Below are positions 1 through 7,696 of a stretch of DNA of 64,000 nucleotides, piece by piece. The stretch is from Mycolicibacterium brisbanense. GTDB taxonomy: Bacteria > Actinomycetota > Actinomycetes > Mycobacteriales > Mycobacteriaceae. The position numbers and the translations under genes were made by a program. Below the pieces are notes generated by a model. The model ran no database searches. It saw nothing but the letters and a program-made list of their open reading frames with translations, and was not told where the DNA came from. Where the stretch lies: NCBI RefSeq assembly GCF_001570425.1, contig NZ_BCSX01000049.1:1-64000 (forward strand), given 5' to 3'. Numbering within the stretch: the stretch's first letter is position 1; each line of letters starts with the position of its first letter.

Positions 1-1
1 C

Positions 2-127
2 GACCGCCTCCTGCACCGATCCGTAGTCATCAACCTCGACGGCGAGTCCTACCGACTACGCGACCACCACGCCTCCACCGACACCCTCCGCCGAGCCACC
101 ACCGGCACCCGCCAACCACTACACTGA
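2..127 (+). CDS. istB: IstB-like ATPase of an IS21-family element, C-terminal fragment
   Basis: The window opens inside a reading frame of 41 codons ending at TGA 125-127. The readable end contains LLHRSVVINLDGESYRLRD followed by a short Arg/Thr-rich tail, which is the characteristic C-terminus of IstB, the AAA+ helper ATPase that works with the IS21 transposase IstA. The upstream part lies outside the window, so I cannot tell whether the element is intact. It reads toward the downstream end of hxsC and is the only mobile-element gene visible here. The family call rests on recognition of this short tail, so moderate confidence. Confidence 0.7.
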   Translation, partial: DRLLHRSVVINLDGESYRLRDHHASTDTLRRATTGTRQPLH

Positions 128-341
128 CCGCTGCTCACAGGTGAGGAATTTCAACGAGCACACCTGGGGACTTTCGACGAGCGCGATCACTCCGCTGGGC
201 GCCGGATCCAGCTCGAAGTCCTCGGTGTGGGCCACGATCAAGGAAGTACCACGTAGACCGCGAATTCGCGCGTTTCACGCCCAGTCGCTTCGCTAAATGG
301 CCACGGCTGCGTCGTCGACTCACGAACGGTCGTTGTGTCGA
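128..341. other. Gap between istB and hxsC; possible IS21 end
   Basis: No convincing gene. Two imperfect 12-bp direct repeats lie just after istB: TTCAACGAGCAC at 149-160 and TTCGACGAGCGC at 173-184. IS21-family ends carry short repeated transposase-binding sites downstream of istB, so this may be the right end of the element. I cannot fix the exact boundary or any target duplication. Confidence 0.35.
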
Positions 342-1502
342 TCAGATCGCAGCGACCCCGCGACTGAACTTTGGTCGCCCTGTCGAGAAGAACCCCGCGC
401 AATCGGCACGAGCCGAGCAACCCTCGCACTCCTGCACGTAGGCATTTTTCCAATCTGAGATCGATCGCACAGCAAAGCGGCGGACCGCAGGATCGAGCAC
501 GCACAAAGGCAGGTTGTAGACCGAGACGTTCACTCCGGCGGCGGAGAGGACATCCACGCCTGCCTTCAACTGTTCCTGATAATCGAGCGGATCAATCCAC
601 AGCGTCTCGTCATTGGCGATCGCGAAGCCGGTGTTCTCCATGCCCATCAGAGCCACGTGATCCACGAACGGGAGATTTCGGGCGATCCACGAGCAGGTCT
701 CGCGTAGCCGCGGGGCGGTGACGGCATGCAGCACAACACGTATTTCGACTCGCTGGCCACGGTCCTTGAGATGAAGCACGCCGAGCACCGTTTCGTCGAA
801 CGCTCCCTTGGCCTGGACGACGTAATCGTGAATGTGGTCTACCGCCGCATAGATGGGAATTCCGGCCGAGAGCTTCGGGTGATCGACTGCCGCCCACGCA
901 TTTGCTACTTCGGGAGAGGAGAAAGCACGCCCGTTGGTCAGCACGTGTATCGCAGTGTCCGGGAGCAGATCACGCGTCAACTCGAGGAGCCCGGTGAATC
1001 GGCGCCACTCGGTGAGCGGTTCACCTCCGGTGAACGTCAGAGCGGATGTCGCGGGATCGACCAGCGAAAGGCTCTGCGCGATCTCATCGATCAGCCACCC
1101 GTCATCGACTTTCCTCGGCGGCTGAGAGCACATCAGGCAGTAGTTGTTGCAGCGTTCGGTGACCAGGAAGAAGTTGTGTCTGGAGGATCTGCGGTAGAGC
1201 ACCCGCACCCGACCAGACTTCGGGTAGATACTCAGCACGTCGCCGTCGCCAAGTTCGGCCAGCATCGCCGGAACTCGCACGTAGCTCATCGACATTGCGT
1301 CCGGGCGCGCGTCGCGCCCAACAGCGAGCCTGTAGCCGCGCTCATGCGCCAGCGCCCAATCGTCGTCTTTCGTAATCAACGCGGCGTCGCGATCGTCGGC
1401 CGGGTGACGATCCGGGGACCGAAGTCGTACCGACACCCGTTCCCCGCCCACTCCGACTATGTCTGCCAGAGGCGAACGTGCAGCAAGCACAAGCGGTTTC
1501 AC
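342..1502 (-). CDS. hxsC: His-Xaa-Ser system radical SAM maturase HxsC
   Basis: A 386-residue radical SAM protein. The cluster-binding motif CNNYCLMC (Cys118, Cys122, Cys125) followed by SQPP is typical of HxsC, and a glycine motif (FTGGEP) follows. The C-terminus has a compact Cys group (Cys359, 362, 368), probably an auxiliary cluster. I chose GTG at 1502 because it overlaps the hxsB stop as GTGA and has GGAG 9 nt upstream. An ATG at 1511 and a longer form are possible but have worse spacing. HxsC is predicted to modify the His-Xaa-Ser repeat peptide HxsA together with HxsB; the chemistry is not known to me. It is last in the hxsA-D-B-C order and translationally coupled to hxsB. Confidence 0.9.
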   Translation of the reverse strand: MKPLVLAARSPLADIVGVGGERVSVRLRSPDRHPADDRDAALITKDDDWALAHERGYRLAVGRDARPDAMSMSYVRVPAMLAELGDGDVLSIYPKSGRVRVLYRRSSRHNFFLVTERCNNYCLMCSQPPRKVDDGWLIDEIAQSLSLVDPATSALTFTGGEPLTEWRRFTGLLELTRDLLPDTAIHVLTNGRAFSSPEVANAWAAVDHPKLSAGIPIYAAVDHIHDYVVQAKGAFDETVLGVLHLKDRGQRVEIRVVLHAVTAPRLRETCSWIARNLPFVDHVALMGMENTGFAIANDETLWIDPLDYQEQLKAGVDVLSAAGVNVSVYNLPLCVLDPAVRRFAVRSISDWKNAYVQECEGCSARADCAGFFSTGRPKFSRGVAAI

Positions 1503-2953
1503 GATGCCCATCTCCGAAGGATGGCGGCGTCCTCGGGGGAATGTTCCAGCAGTTCGAACAGGTGAGTGATGACACCTTTTTGCCGCGCGCAAAACTCCGA
1601 TAGCGGCTTGATACCCAACAAATCGCCCTGCGTCGCATGGTGATAGACGGGATCAGCTCCGCAGTTGGGCTCAAAGACACACGTTGAGCATTGCGGCGCC
1701 GTTTGCGTCAGCGAGTTCGCGACTGCCGAGAGAAGAGTGTCGGACAGCACGAGGTCTCGATATCCATGGTCGCGGACGTTGCCGAGTTCGAAACTGCGGT
1801 CGCCCATCTCGGCGAGCATGCGGCCCTCGTCGGAAGCGAACACCGTCCCGTCATAGTTGTATACGAGGGCTCCGAGCCCTATACCGGCCGGACTTCGCAG
1901 ATCGACGTAGCCAATTGGCTCGTCGCTTAGCATCCGTCGCAGGATCAGCGCTGAATAGAACTCAGGAAAATGGCGGCCAGACTTGTTGACCTGCAAGATA
2001 TAGCGAAGACCGCGCTTCCAGAATTCGAGCCATTCCTGGGCGTCATATTTATGGAACTGCTTGTTCTTGATCGCGAATCCGTAGGGAGAGAGCGGCCTGA
2101 GAAAAATCCCGTCGAGGTCCTGCCGCAGGTATTCGTCGACGATCTCCTCGACGCGACCCAGGCTTGCTTCAGTGGTGGTCATCAACGCCCCAACCCTGTC
2201 GGACCCCAGTTGATCCTTGATGCGCGCGATTCCCGCGACCGCAAGCTCATAGCTGTTTTGGCCTCGGCGGGGTCGGTTCATGTTGTGCAGATCTCGGGGC
2301 CCATCTAGCGACGTGCTGAAAAGAACGTCGTGTTCAGCGCAGAAGTCGAGCACCTCGTCATTGAGTAAGGCCAGGTTCGTGGCAATCACGAACTGCAGCT
2401 CCTTACCTAACGGAACCGCGCGACGCTTGGCGGTCAAGACGATCCATTGGATGAGTTCGAAATTCAGAAGCGGCTCGCCGCCCTGGAATTCGATCTTGAT
2501 CAGCGGAGCGGGCGCAGACAGGGCAACATCGAGTGCCTTGGCGGCGGTGGCCTGGTCCATGTCGTAGCGTGCTCGGTCCCGGCTTTGCCGTGACACCTGG
2601 CAATACGGGCAGGAGTGCTCGCACCGCAGAGTGACAACGAACAAGTGCAAGGGTGTGGCCGCACGCAAGAAACTCAGGCGGCTACGCAAACGAAGGGCCA
2701 AGAGCTGCTGCTGCGCGCGTTGACCGACCGACCCGACGAAGAGTTTCTCGAACGCACGCTCGTAGAGACCATCGCCGGGTGTGAGATCGAGCGTGCACAG
2801 ACGGTCGAGTTCCGCCGCCGTCATCTCCGCCATGTCGCCAACCATGTTGCCAACAAGGAATCGATCCGCGCCGAGTCGCTCAAACCTGATGGGCAGCAGT
2901 TGAAGCGCAGATGCCTCGGGACGGAATGCCTCCGGTGACGCGAAGCCGGACAA
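1499..2953 (-). CDS. hxsB: His-Xaa-Ser system radical SAM maturase HxsB (SPASM)
   Basis: A 484-residue radical SAM/SPASM protein. Cys111, Cys115 and Cys118 (CEHSCPYC) bind the SAM [4Fe-4S] cluster, and FQGGEPLL is the glycine-rich motif. The C-terminal Cys422, Cys425, Cys431 and Cys455 form a SPASM-type auxiliary-cluster motif. The N-terminal 95 residues (PIRFERLGADRFLV onward) match the HxsB-specific leader domain. The start is a TTG three bases after the hxsD stop, with GGGGA 7 nt before it; no in-frame ATG precedes the conserved N-terminus. It acts in the cytoplasm with HxsC, presumably on HxsA. Assignment to Hxs rather than another SPASM maturase rests on the neighbours hxsA, hxsD and hxsC. 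Confidence 0.9.
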   Translation of the reverse strand: MSGFASPEAFRPEASALQLLPIRFERLGADRFLVGNMVGDMAEMTAAELDRLCTLDLTPGDGLYERAFEKLFVGSVGQRAQQQLLALRLRSRLSFLRAATPLHLFVVTLRCEHSCPYCQVSRQSRDRARYDMDQATAAKALDVALSAPAPLIKIEFQGGEPLLNFELIQWIVLTAKRRAVPLGKELQFVIATNLALLNDEVLDFCAEHDVLFSTSLDGPRDLHNMNRPRRGQNSYELAVAGIARIKDQLGSDRVGALMTTTEASLGRVEEIVDEYLRQDLDGIFLRPLSPYGFAIKNKQFHKYDAQEWLEFWKRGLRYILQVNKSGRHFPEFYSALILRRMLSDEPIGYVDLRSPAGIGLGALVYNYDGTVFASDEGRMLAEMGDRSFELGNVRDHGYRDLVLSDTLLSAVANSLTQTAPQCSTCVFEPNCGADPVYHHATQGDLLGIKPLSEFCARQKGVITHLFELLEHSPEDAAILRRWAS

Positions 2954-2956
2954 GAC

Positions 2957-3262
2957 TCAGTCCCCGTCCGCCAGAGAGCCGAAAGCCAAGGCGACAATGA
3001 CGTCTCGCAGTCGGCCAGTCTCTCTACTCACTTTCTCGCGGAGGTTTTCGTCTGTCACGAGGTTCAGGAAGTGAGAGCGCAACTCGCCGCCGCGAAGCTG
3101 CGGGTGCGATGGTGAAAGTCGGCAGACGTATCGGCCGTCCGCTTGGTCGATCTGGCACGTGGCTTGCCCGATTAGGCGGTAAGCGGCTTCTTGCAACGCG
3201 CCGAGCGATTGTGTCGACACGCTGAAGTCCACGACGACATCAGCCATTGAGAAGTTGCCCAT
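2957..3262 (-). CDS. hxsD: His-Xaa-Ser system protein HxsD
   Basis: A small 101-residue protein. The segment HFLNLVTDENLREKVSRET near residues 64-82 matches the diagnostic LLNDYxLRE-type core of HxsD. The protein has no signal peptide or membrane segment and is probably a cytoplasmic accessory, perhaps a peptide-recognition partner for the maturases; that role is inference. An in-frame TGA just upstream limits the start to the ATG at 3262 or the ATG at 3247. Neither has a strong Shine-Dalgarno site, so expression may depend on coupling with hxsA 47 bp upstream. It ends 3 nt before the hxsB TTG. Confidence 0.85.
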   Translation of the reverse strand: MGNFSMADVVVDFSVSTQSLGALQEAAYRLIGQATCQIDQADGRYVCRLSPSHPQLRGGELRSHFLNLVTDENLREKVSRETGRLRDVIVALAFGSLADGD

Positions 3263-3309
3263 CTGCCGTCAGCGCACGACGTGCTGGACACCAAGGAGGA
3301 CAACTGCGA

Positions 3310-3903
3310 TCAGTCATGGCGGTAGCCGTCGCAGTAGTGCCCGCCGCCAAGCACAGCGGTCAACGCCTGCTTGGCAATATTCACCGCGTCAGCTCCGGAT
3401 ACGCCGTAGACCTCTTCGAGTTCACTGGCGATGTCGTTCACACCAAAACCGTTGCTCGCCCGCGTGCACGCGACGTAGGCAACGTCGGTGGCCGGCGCCG
3501 GTGCGGGCGTGGCCGTGGTGCTCGGTGAGGCCGCTGCCGGCGGGACCACGGCAGGCGGCACATAGGCGGGTGGCGGTACGTACGGCACGTAGGGCACATA
3601 GGGCCCGCCAAATCCGGGGCTGGAAGACGCATGCGAAACATGTGAGGAGTGAGACGAATGCGACGAATGAGAACTGTGCTGTGGGAACAAAATGCCGTCG
3701 CTGGTCTGGTGCACAGTGAAGCTCAGCAGCTCCACATCGCCAGGTAGAGAAATCTCGGGCCCCACCGGGACCTTTTCCATCGCGTCCCGCGCAACCGGGT
3801 ACGCGTCCGCATCGGCCGCCTCCCCGATTGGCGGTGCAGCCGCGGGAGTCGCGAGGGCTGCGAGCGCGGTAGCGAGGCTGACGATTTTCGGAGTGTCACG
3901 CAT
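3310..3903 (-). CDS. hxsA: His-Xaa-Ser repeat protein HxsA with DUF732-like C-terminus
   Basis: A 197-residue predicted exported peptide substrate. Residues 1-23 look like a signal sequence ending in PAAA. Residues 76-93 read HSSHSSHSSHSSHVSHAS, six consecutive His-x-Ser triplets that define HxsA and are the probable target of HxsB/HxsC. A Pro/Tyr-rich linker (PYVPYVPYVP, residues 101-110) and a Pro/Ala/Thr-rich stretch follow. The C-terminal about 55 residues contain two cysteines (Cys146 and Cys191, the latter in HYCDGY) and an Ala-rich helix, resembling mycobacterial secreted DUF732 domains. It is the first gene of the minus-strand hxs operon, with GGGGTG about 8 nt before the ATG. The final modified product is unknown. 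Confidence 0.88.
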   Translation of the reverse strand: MRDTPKIVSLATALAALATPAAAPPIGEAADADAYPVARDAMEKVPVGPEISLPGDVELLSFTVHQTSDGILFPQHSSHSSHSSHSSHVSHASSSPGFGGPYVPYVPYVPPPAYVPPAVVPPAAASPSTTATPAPAPATDVAYVACTRASNGFGVNDIASELEEVYGVSGADAVNIAKQALTAVLGGGHYCDGYRHD

Positions 3904-4293
3904 CTGGCTTCACCCCAGCAATCCGGAGCCAACCGCTGTGGACGAACTCGCCGTGTGCTCCATCGCCATTTCCTCCGTGACTGCGCTGCCGGAACGCTGT
4001 GAACTCGCTGTCGGAATTTATAGCAAGGTTGACGGCGGCGTCAGACCCCAACGGCGCTAATCGAAGAATTTGTCGGAGCGGAACCGCTTGTCGTCGGCAA
4101 TGGGATCTGCCGACCGCTGTTGGGAAACAACAACTCAGGTTTCGAACGGGGGCCGACGGCTAGCGACTCGCGGCCGACATCACTGTCCCGACGGAGAAGG
4201 TCACCCAACTCCGTCATCGGCCCGGGGGGACCAATGTTACTGTGCCCCATGGTATTTGACGCGCAGACTGCGACGGGCATGCTTGCCCGAGGG
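3904..4293 (-). promoter_or_regulatory. 390-bp non-coding region upstream of hxsA
   Basis: I see no convincing gene in this stretch; short open frames on both strands lack recognisable sequence. On the minus strand a -10-like TATAATT-like box, TATAAATT, lies at 4022-4015, about 110 bp before the hxsA ATG, with no clear -35. It is the best promoter candidate for the hxs operon. The region is visibly less GC-rich than the core genes. Confidence 0.4.
4274..4289 (-). terminator. Hairpin after the small exported-protein gene
   Basis: A perfect inverted repeat, CGGGCA-TGCT-TGCCCG, lies 4 bp beyond the stop codon of the 89-residue gene on the minus strand. There is no U-run, so this is at best a weak or Rho-assisted terminator. 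Confidence 0.4.
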
Positions 4294-4563
4294 TTAGGGC
4301 AGGCCGACCTCTTCTGACGGCAGTGTGGCCGAACCCGTAATCGACGGCTGGGCCTTGCTGACAGCCGGCTCAGTCGGTGGATTCGAAGTGGTCGTCGTCG
4401 CCCCCAGCGACATGACGGTGTGGCCGACAGTTGGCGGCGGCGGGGGCAGATGCACTGCCATGTTGTTGGAATCGCCGGACGTGGCACCTAGCCAGCCCAG
4501 CGCCACCAGTGCACCACCGCCAGCGACCGCGGCAAGTACTCGGACCCTGCTGTCGGCTGCCAT
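4294..4563 (-). CDS. Small exported Pro/Thr-rich protein, unknown function
   Basis: 89 residues. Residues 8-27 form a hydrophobic Ala/Gly/Val segment after a basic N-terminus, suggesting a signal anchor or uncleaved signal. The rest is low-complexity: LPPPPP followed by Thr/Ser-rich sequence, with no cysteine or catalytic motif. Small exported proteins of this layout are common in mycobacteria. The ATG is preceded by GGGAGG at good spacing. It reads in the same direction as the hxs genes, but the 390-bp gap argues that it is a separate transcription unit. I do not recognise a function. Confidence 0.65.
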   Translation of the reverse strand: MAADSRVRVLAAVAGGGALVALGWLGATSGDSNNMAVHLPPPPPTVGHTVMSLGATTTTSNPPTEPAVSKAQPSITGSATLPSEEVGLP

Positions 4564-4726
4564 GAGCCGAACCTCCCTGTTGTGTGCAAACCCCCGAATT
4601 CACTTCGCGCCGCGCTACCCGTATCGGCATGCGTCGTACTAGGTGGGTTGCCCCCGCGTCGCCCGTCCAAACAACGGATACGGGGGCACCGGGGGTTGCG
4701 CTGCCGTCGGGAGAGCGGCATACGAG

Positions 4727-5087
4727 TTACTGACCGTACGTGTAGCGAAGGTTCGCATTGATCAAGGTGTTGATGCGCTCTCGCAGGTGGCCGGTCAAGC
4801 CCTCATCGGGCACCGGCTCGTCGACGGTCAGAGTCCACCGCAGGTCGGTTCCGCCGCCGGCGCCGTCAGGCGGAAGCTCGAAGGTGATCCGCGCGTCCGG
4901 CCGAGGCCAAAGCGAGGACCACACCACGCACCTGGGCTCCCGGGACTCCAGCACCACGGGCGCCCTGCTCGTCGGGAAGCAGGTGCAGCCACGAACGGAT
5001 ACCGACACTCCGCGGCGACACCAAGTCGCCGAAGACGATGTGCGGCGGCGCGGGGAGGTTGCGCGACCGGCTTCCTATCTCGGGCAC
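4727..5087 (-). pseudogene. SRPBCC-family protein disrupted by a frameshift
   Basis: Two frames together encode one SRPBCC (START/Bet v 1-like) polypeptide. From a GTG at 5087 one frame reads PEIGSRSRNLPAPPHIVFGDL, continuing to LLPDEQG. At about 4958-4970, in the run GGGCGCCC, the homologous continuation VVLESREP then WSSLWPRPDARITFELP lies in another frame and runs to the stop at 4727, ending with INTLINANLRYTYGQ. Joined, they give about 120 residues, slightly short of the usual 140-160. A stop codon lies in frame just upstream of 5087, so the N-terminus may also be damaged. A sequencing error could give the same picture. These domains bind hydrophobic ligands; the substrate is unknown. Confidence 0.7.
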
Positions 5088-5197
5088 CGGCCCAGCGTGA
5101 CACGGCGAGCGGCCAAGACGCAGCGCTCATGACGGCGAAGTTCAGGTCCGCCGCCCGCGCCGCCAGGCGGAAGCTGGGCGGCGTCACACGGGGGCCT

Positions 5198-5234
5198 TGA
5201 CTGAGGACCTAGTCATATGTGACGATTCCGTCAC
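5198..5234. promoter_or_regulatory. Two inverted repeats upstream of the P450 gene
   Basis: TGACT-N8-AGTCA occupies 5198-5215 and a perfect GTGACG-ATTC-CGTCAC occupies 5219-5234. Both lie within 55 bp of the chosen P450 ATG (5252), with a TTGACT -35-like box at 5197-5202. They look like operator sites for a regulator not encoded next door. Their position argues against using the in-frame GTG at 5219 as the start. Confidence 0.45.
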
Positions 5235-5251
5235 TAACGAAGGAAGCGGAG

Positions 5252-6523
5252 ATGGCCCTGACCGAGACTGATGATTCGCACACCAACGGCCGTCGGGCGC
5301 TTCTGCCCGCGCCGCCGTTCATGTCGCGCCGCCCCGTGGGTATCCCGTCGTACCGGCCCGATCTCTACAGCACGTCGGCGATCGTCGACCCGTATCCGCA
5401 CTACCGCGCGATGCGGGACCTCGGACCCGTCGTCTGGCTGCAGCGGCAGCGGCTGGTCGCCCTGCCGCGGTACACCGAATGCAAGGCCACGCTTCGCGCC
5501 GACGACCTGTACGTGTCCGGCCACGGAGTCGCCGCCAACGCGCTGGCCAACCGGCTCTCCCGAGGGACGACCCTCAACAGCGACGGTGTCGACCACGACA
5601 GGCGCCGAAAGCTCGTCGCCCACCGCCTCATGCCGCGGGCGTTGCGCGGGGTCAACGCCTCGGTCGAGAACACTGCTCGTTCCATCGTCGACGCCGCCCT
5701 CGCCAAGGGCCGAGTCGACGCCGTCGCGGACCTGGCCACCGCACTGCCGCTCGCCGTGGTGCCCGATCTCGTCGGCTGGCCGAAGGACCAGCGCAACCAT
5801 CTGATCGCCTGGGCCGCAGCGACATTCGACATTCTCGGACCCTTGAACCGGCACGCGCTGCGAGCCGTCCCGCGCAGCACCCACATGTTGCGCTACACCC
5901 GCAGCGTCGTCCACGACCGCAACGTTCTGCCAGGCAGCATGGCCGACGAACTGTTGACCGCCGTCGATGACGGCGCGCTGACGCTCGATGACGTACCACC
6001 CCTGATGATCGACTACATTGCGCCGTCGTTGGACACCACCATCAGCGCCATTTCCAGTGCGATCTATCTGTTCGCGACGCACTCCGAGCAGTGGGAACTG
6101 CTGCGAGCGGAGCCAACCCTGCTGTCGAACGCGATCAACGAAGTGGTGCGTATCGAATCACCGCTGCGGGCCTTCACCCGCAAGACGGCGCGCGACACCG
6201 AGATCGGGGGAACGCCCATTCCCGCAGGCACGCGCCTGCTTGTCATGTACGCCTCGGCAAACCGTGACGAACTGGAGTGGGAGAACCCCGACGTGTTCGA
6301 CATCCGCCGCGACGCCGGACGACACATCGGCTTCGGCAACGGAGCGCACGCCTGCGCGGGCCAGGGTCTGGCCAGGATGGAAACAGCCGCCCTCCTCACA
6401 GCGCTGCTCGAACGCGTCGAACGCTTCGACCTCCAGGGACAGCCGACGTGGGCAGTCAACAACGTCATTCACCGCCTCGAACAACTGCCCGTCACCTTGG
6501 TGCCCAACAGAAACCGCGACTGA
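5252..6523 (+). CDS. Cytochrome P450
   Basis: A 423-residue soluble bacterial P450 (heme-thiolate monooxygenase). The heme loop GFGNGAHACAGQ supplies the axial Cys368, the K-helix ExxR is in NEVVRIE, and the I-helix carries APSLDTT, with the Asp-Thr pair used in oxygen activation. The length is normal for class I enzymes, which need ferredoxin and reductase partners not present here. I chose ATG 5252 because AAGGA lies 7 nt upstream; a GTG at 5219 would extend it by 11 residues. The downstream amidohydrolase start overlaps its stop (TGATG), so the two are translated together and probably act in one catabolic or modification pathway. The substrate cannot be told from sequence. Confidence 0.93.
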   Translation: MALTETDDSHTNGRRALLPAPPFMSRRPVGIPSYRPDLYSTSAIVDPYPHYRAMRDLGPVVWLQRQRLVALPRYTECKATLRADDLYVSGHGVAANALANRLSRGTTLNSDGVDHDRRRKLVAHRLMPRALRGVNASVENTARSIVDAALAKGRVDAVADLATALPLAVVPDLVGWPKDQRNHLIAWAAATFDILGPLNRHALRAVPRSTHMLRYTRSVVHDRNVLPGSMADELLTAVDDGALTLDDVPPLMIDYIAPSLDTTISAISSAIYLFATHSEQWELLRAEPTLLSNAINEVVRIESPLRAFTRKTARDTEIGGTPIPAGTRLLVMYASANRDELEWENPDVFDIRRDAGRHIGFGNGAHACAGQGLARMETAALLTALLERVERFDLQGQPTWAVNNVIHRLEQLPVTLVPNRNRD

Positions 6524-7470
6524 TGGCCGAAGCAAACGGCCCCGAGCTGCTCGACGTCCACGCGCATTTCGTCACCGACGAGTATGTCGGCGCCGCCATC
6601 GCCGCCGGTATCGACCACCCCGACGGCATGCCCGCGTGGCCGTCGTGGACCGTCGACCACCAGATTTCGTCGGTGCGGGACAACGCAATTCGCTACGCGG
6701 TCCTGTCGTTGTCCTCCCCCGGCGTGAGCTTCGCCGGGACGGATGCGCCTGCTCTGGCCCGCCACGCCAACGACTTCGCCGCCGCGGCCATCGCCGAGCA
6801 CCCTGCGCGCCTCTCCTACTTCGCCACCCTCCCGCTACCCGACGTCGAAACCGCCGTGCGCGAAGCCATCCGCACGACGGACAGCGGAGCGGCAGGCGTC
6901 ATCGTCATGAGCAACGCCGGCGGGCAGTACCTCGGTGACGCCGCTCTGGACCCGCTGTGGGAACGCCTGGACGCGCAGCGCTCCATCGTCTTCGTGCATC
7001 CGACCTCACCGCCCGATGCCAATTTCGTATCGCTCGGTCGCCCTCGTCCCATCATCGAGTTCATGTTCGAGACGACCCGCACGATCACCGATCTCATCTT
7101 CGCGGGTGTCGTCGGCCGCTATCCCGACATCCGCTTCGTGATACCGCACTGCGGAGCCACCCTGCCGCTGCTGGCCGCACGCATCGAACTGTTCCGCAGC
7201 GTATGGCCGGCCCCCAATGGCGATCCACCCGGACCGCTGACGACCGACGACCAATTGCGCCGCATGTGGTTCGATCTCGCCGGGCATCCACTACCCACCC
7301 ACGCCGCCGTGCTGCGTGACGTGGTCGGGGACGGACGCATCCTCTATGGCAGCGACTCCTGCTGGACACCGGAGTTCGCGGTCGGCAAGCAGATCGCCGC
7401 CCTGGACGCCGATCCCGACGTCGACTGGCGACAAGTCACCTCCGAAAACGCACGGCGGCTGTTCGGATAA
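6523..7470 (+). CDS. Amidohydrolase-2 (ACMSD-like) family hydrolase/decarboxylase
   Basis: 315 residues of the amidohydrolase 2 family, which includes aminocarboxymuconate-semialdehyde and resorcylate decarboxylases. DVHAHF near residue 11 gives the HxH metal ligands (His13, His15), FVHPTSP and IPHCGATLP supply further histidines, and YGSDSCW near the C-terminus carries the conserved metal-binding Asp. No signal peptide. The ATG overlaps the P450 stop by one base, a strong sign of coupled translation. Together the pair suggests oxidation followed by C-C or C-N bond cleavage of a small aromatic or cyclic compound; that is inference from family and context. Confidence 0.85.
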   Translation: MAEANGPELLDVHAHFVTDEYVGAAIAAGIDHPDGMPAWPSWTVDHQISSVRDNAIRYAVLSLSSPGVSFAGTDAPALARHANDFAAAAIAEHPARLSYFATLPLPDVETAVREAIRTTDSGAAGVIVMSNAGGQYLGDAALDPLWERLDAQRSIVFVHPTSPPDANFVSLGRPRPIIEFMFETTRTITDLIFAGVVGRYPDIRFVIPHCGATLPLLAARIELFRSVWPAPNGDPPGPLTTDDQLRRMWFDLAGHPLPTHAAVLRDVVGDGRILYGSDSCWTPEFAVGKQIAALDADPDVDWRQVTSENARRLFG

Positions 7471-7579
7471 ACGCCCCTGGCCGGCGCTCGATAACGGTCC
7501 GCACCGCGAGCACAGAGCCTGCCCGGCCACCACACGTTGTTGTTGACTCGCACAATTCGCTGACCTGAGGAAACAAGAG

Positions 7580-7651
7580 TGGGCGCGGACGGTATCGAAC
7601 CGCCGACCGCTGGTGTGTAAAACCAGAGCTCTACCACTGAGCTACGCGCCC
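7580..7651 (-). tRNA. tRNA-Val (anticodon UAC)
   Basis: A complete cloverleaf on the minus strand. The acceptor stem GGGCGCG (7651-7645) pairs with CGCGCCC (7587-7581), followed by discriminator A. The D-loop sequence is AGCTCAGTGGTAGAGCT, the anticodon stem CTGGT/ACCAG encloses loop TTTACAC with anticodon TAC, and the T-arm carries GTTCGATAC. CCA is not encoded. It lies at the junction between accessory DNA and the conserved ahpE-aceE block. Confidence 0.96.
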
Positions 7652-7696
7652 CGTCGCAGGCACGGTACACGGCGGGGCACCCTGACCGGAAATCCG

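Noticed and set aside
726..1565. Long plus-strand open frame inside hxsC
   Set aside because: It is antisense to clear radical-SAM coding sequence and shows no recognisable protein.
3640..3680. Short tandem GA-rich repeat that could be a microsatellite or CRISPR-like array
   Set aside because: It encodes the HSS triplets of hxsA in frame; units are 9 bp and there are no spacers.
4120..4317. Small plus-strand genes in the gap upstream of hxsA
   Set aside because: No ribosome site, no conserved sequence, and they run into the convergent small gene.
5219..5251. GTG 5219 as the P450 start
   Set aside because: It would place the ribosome site and a perfect palindrome inside the gene; ATG 5252 has AAGGA at proper spacing.
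7580..7651. Genomic-island attachment site at the tRNA-Val 3' end
   Set aside because: I found no second copy of the tRNA 3' sequence in the window and no integrase, so only the island border is suggested.
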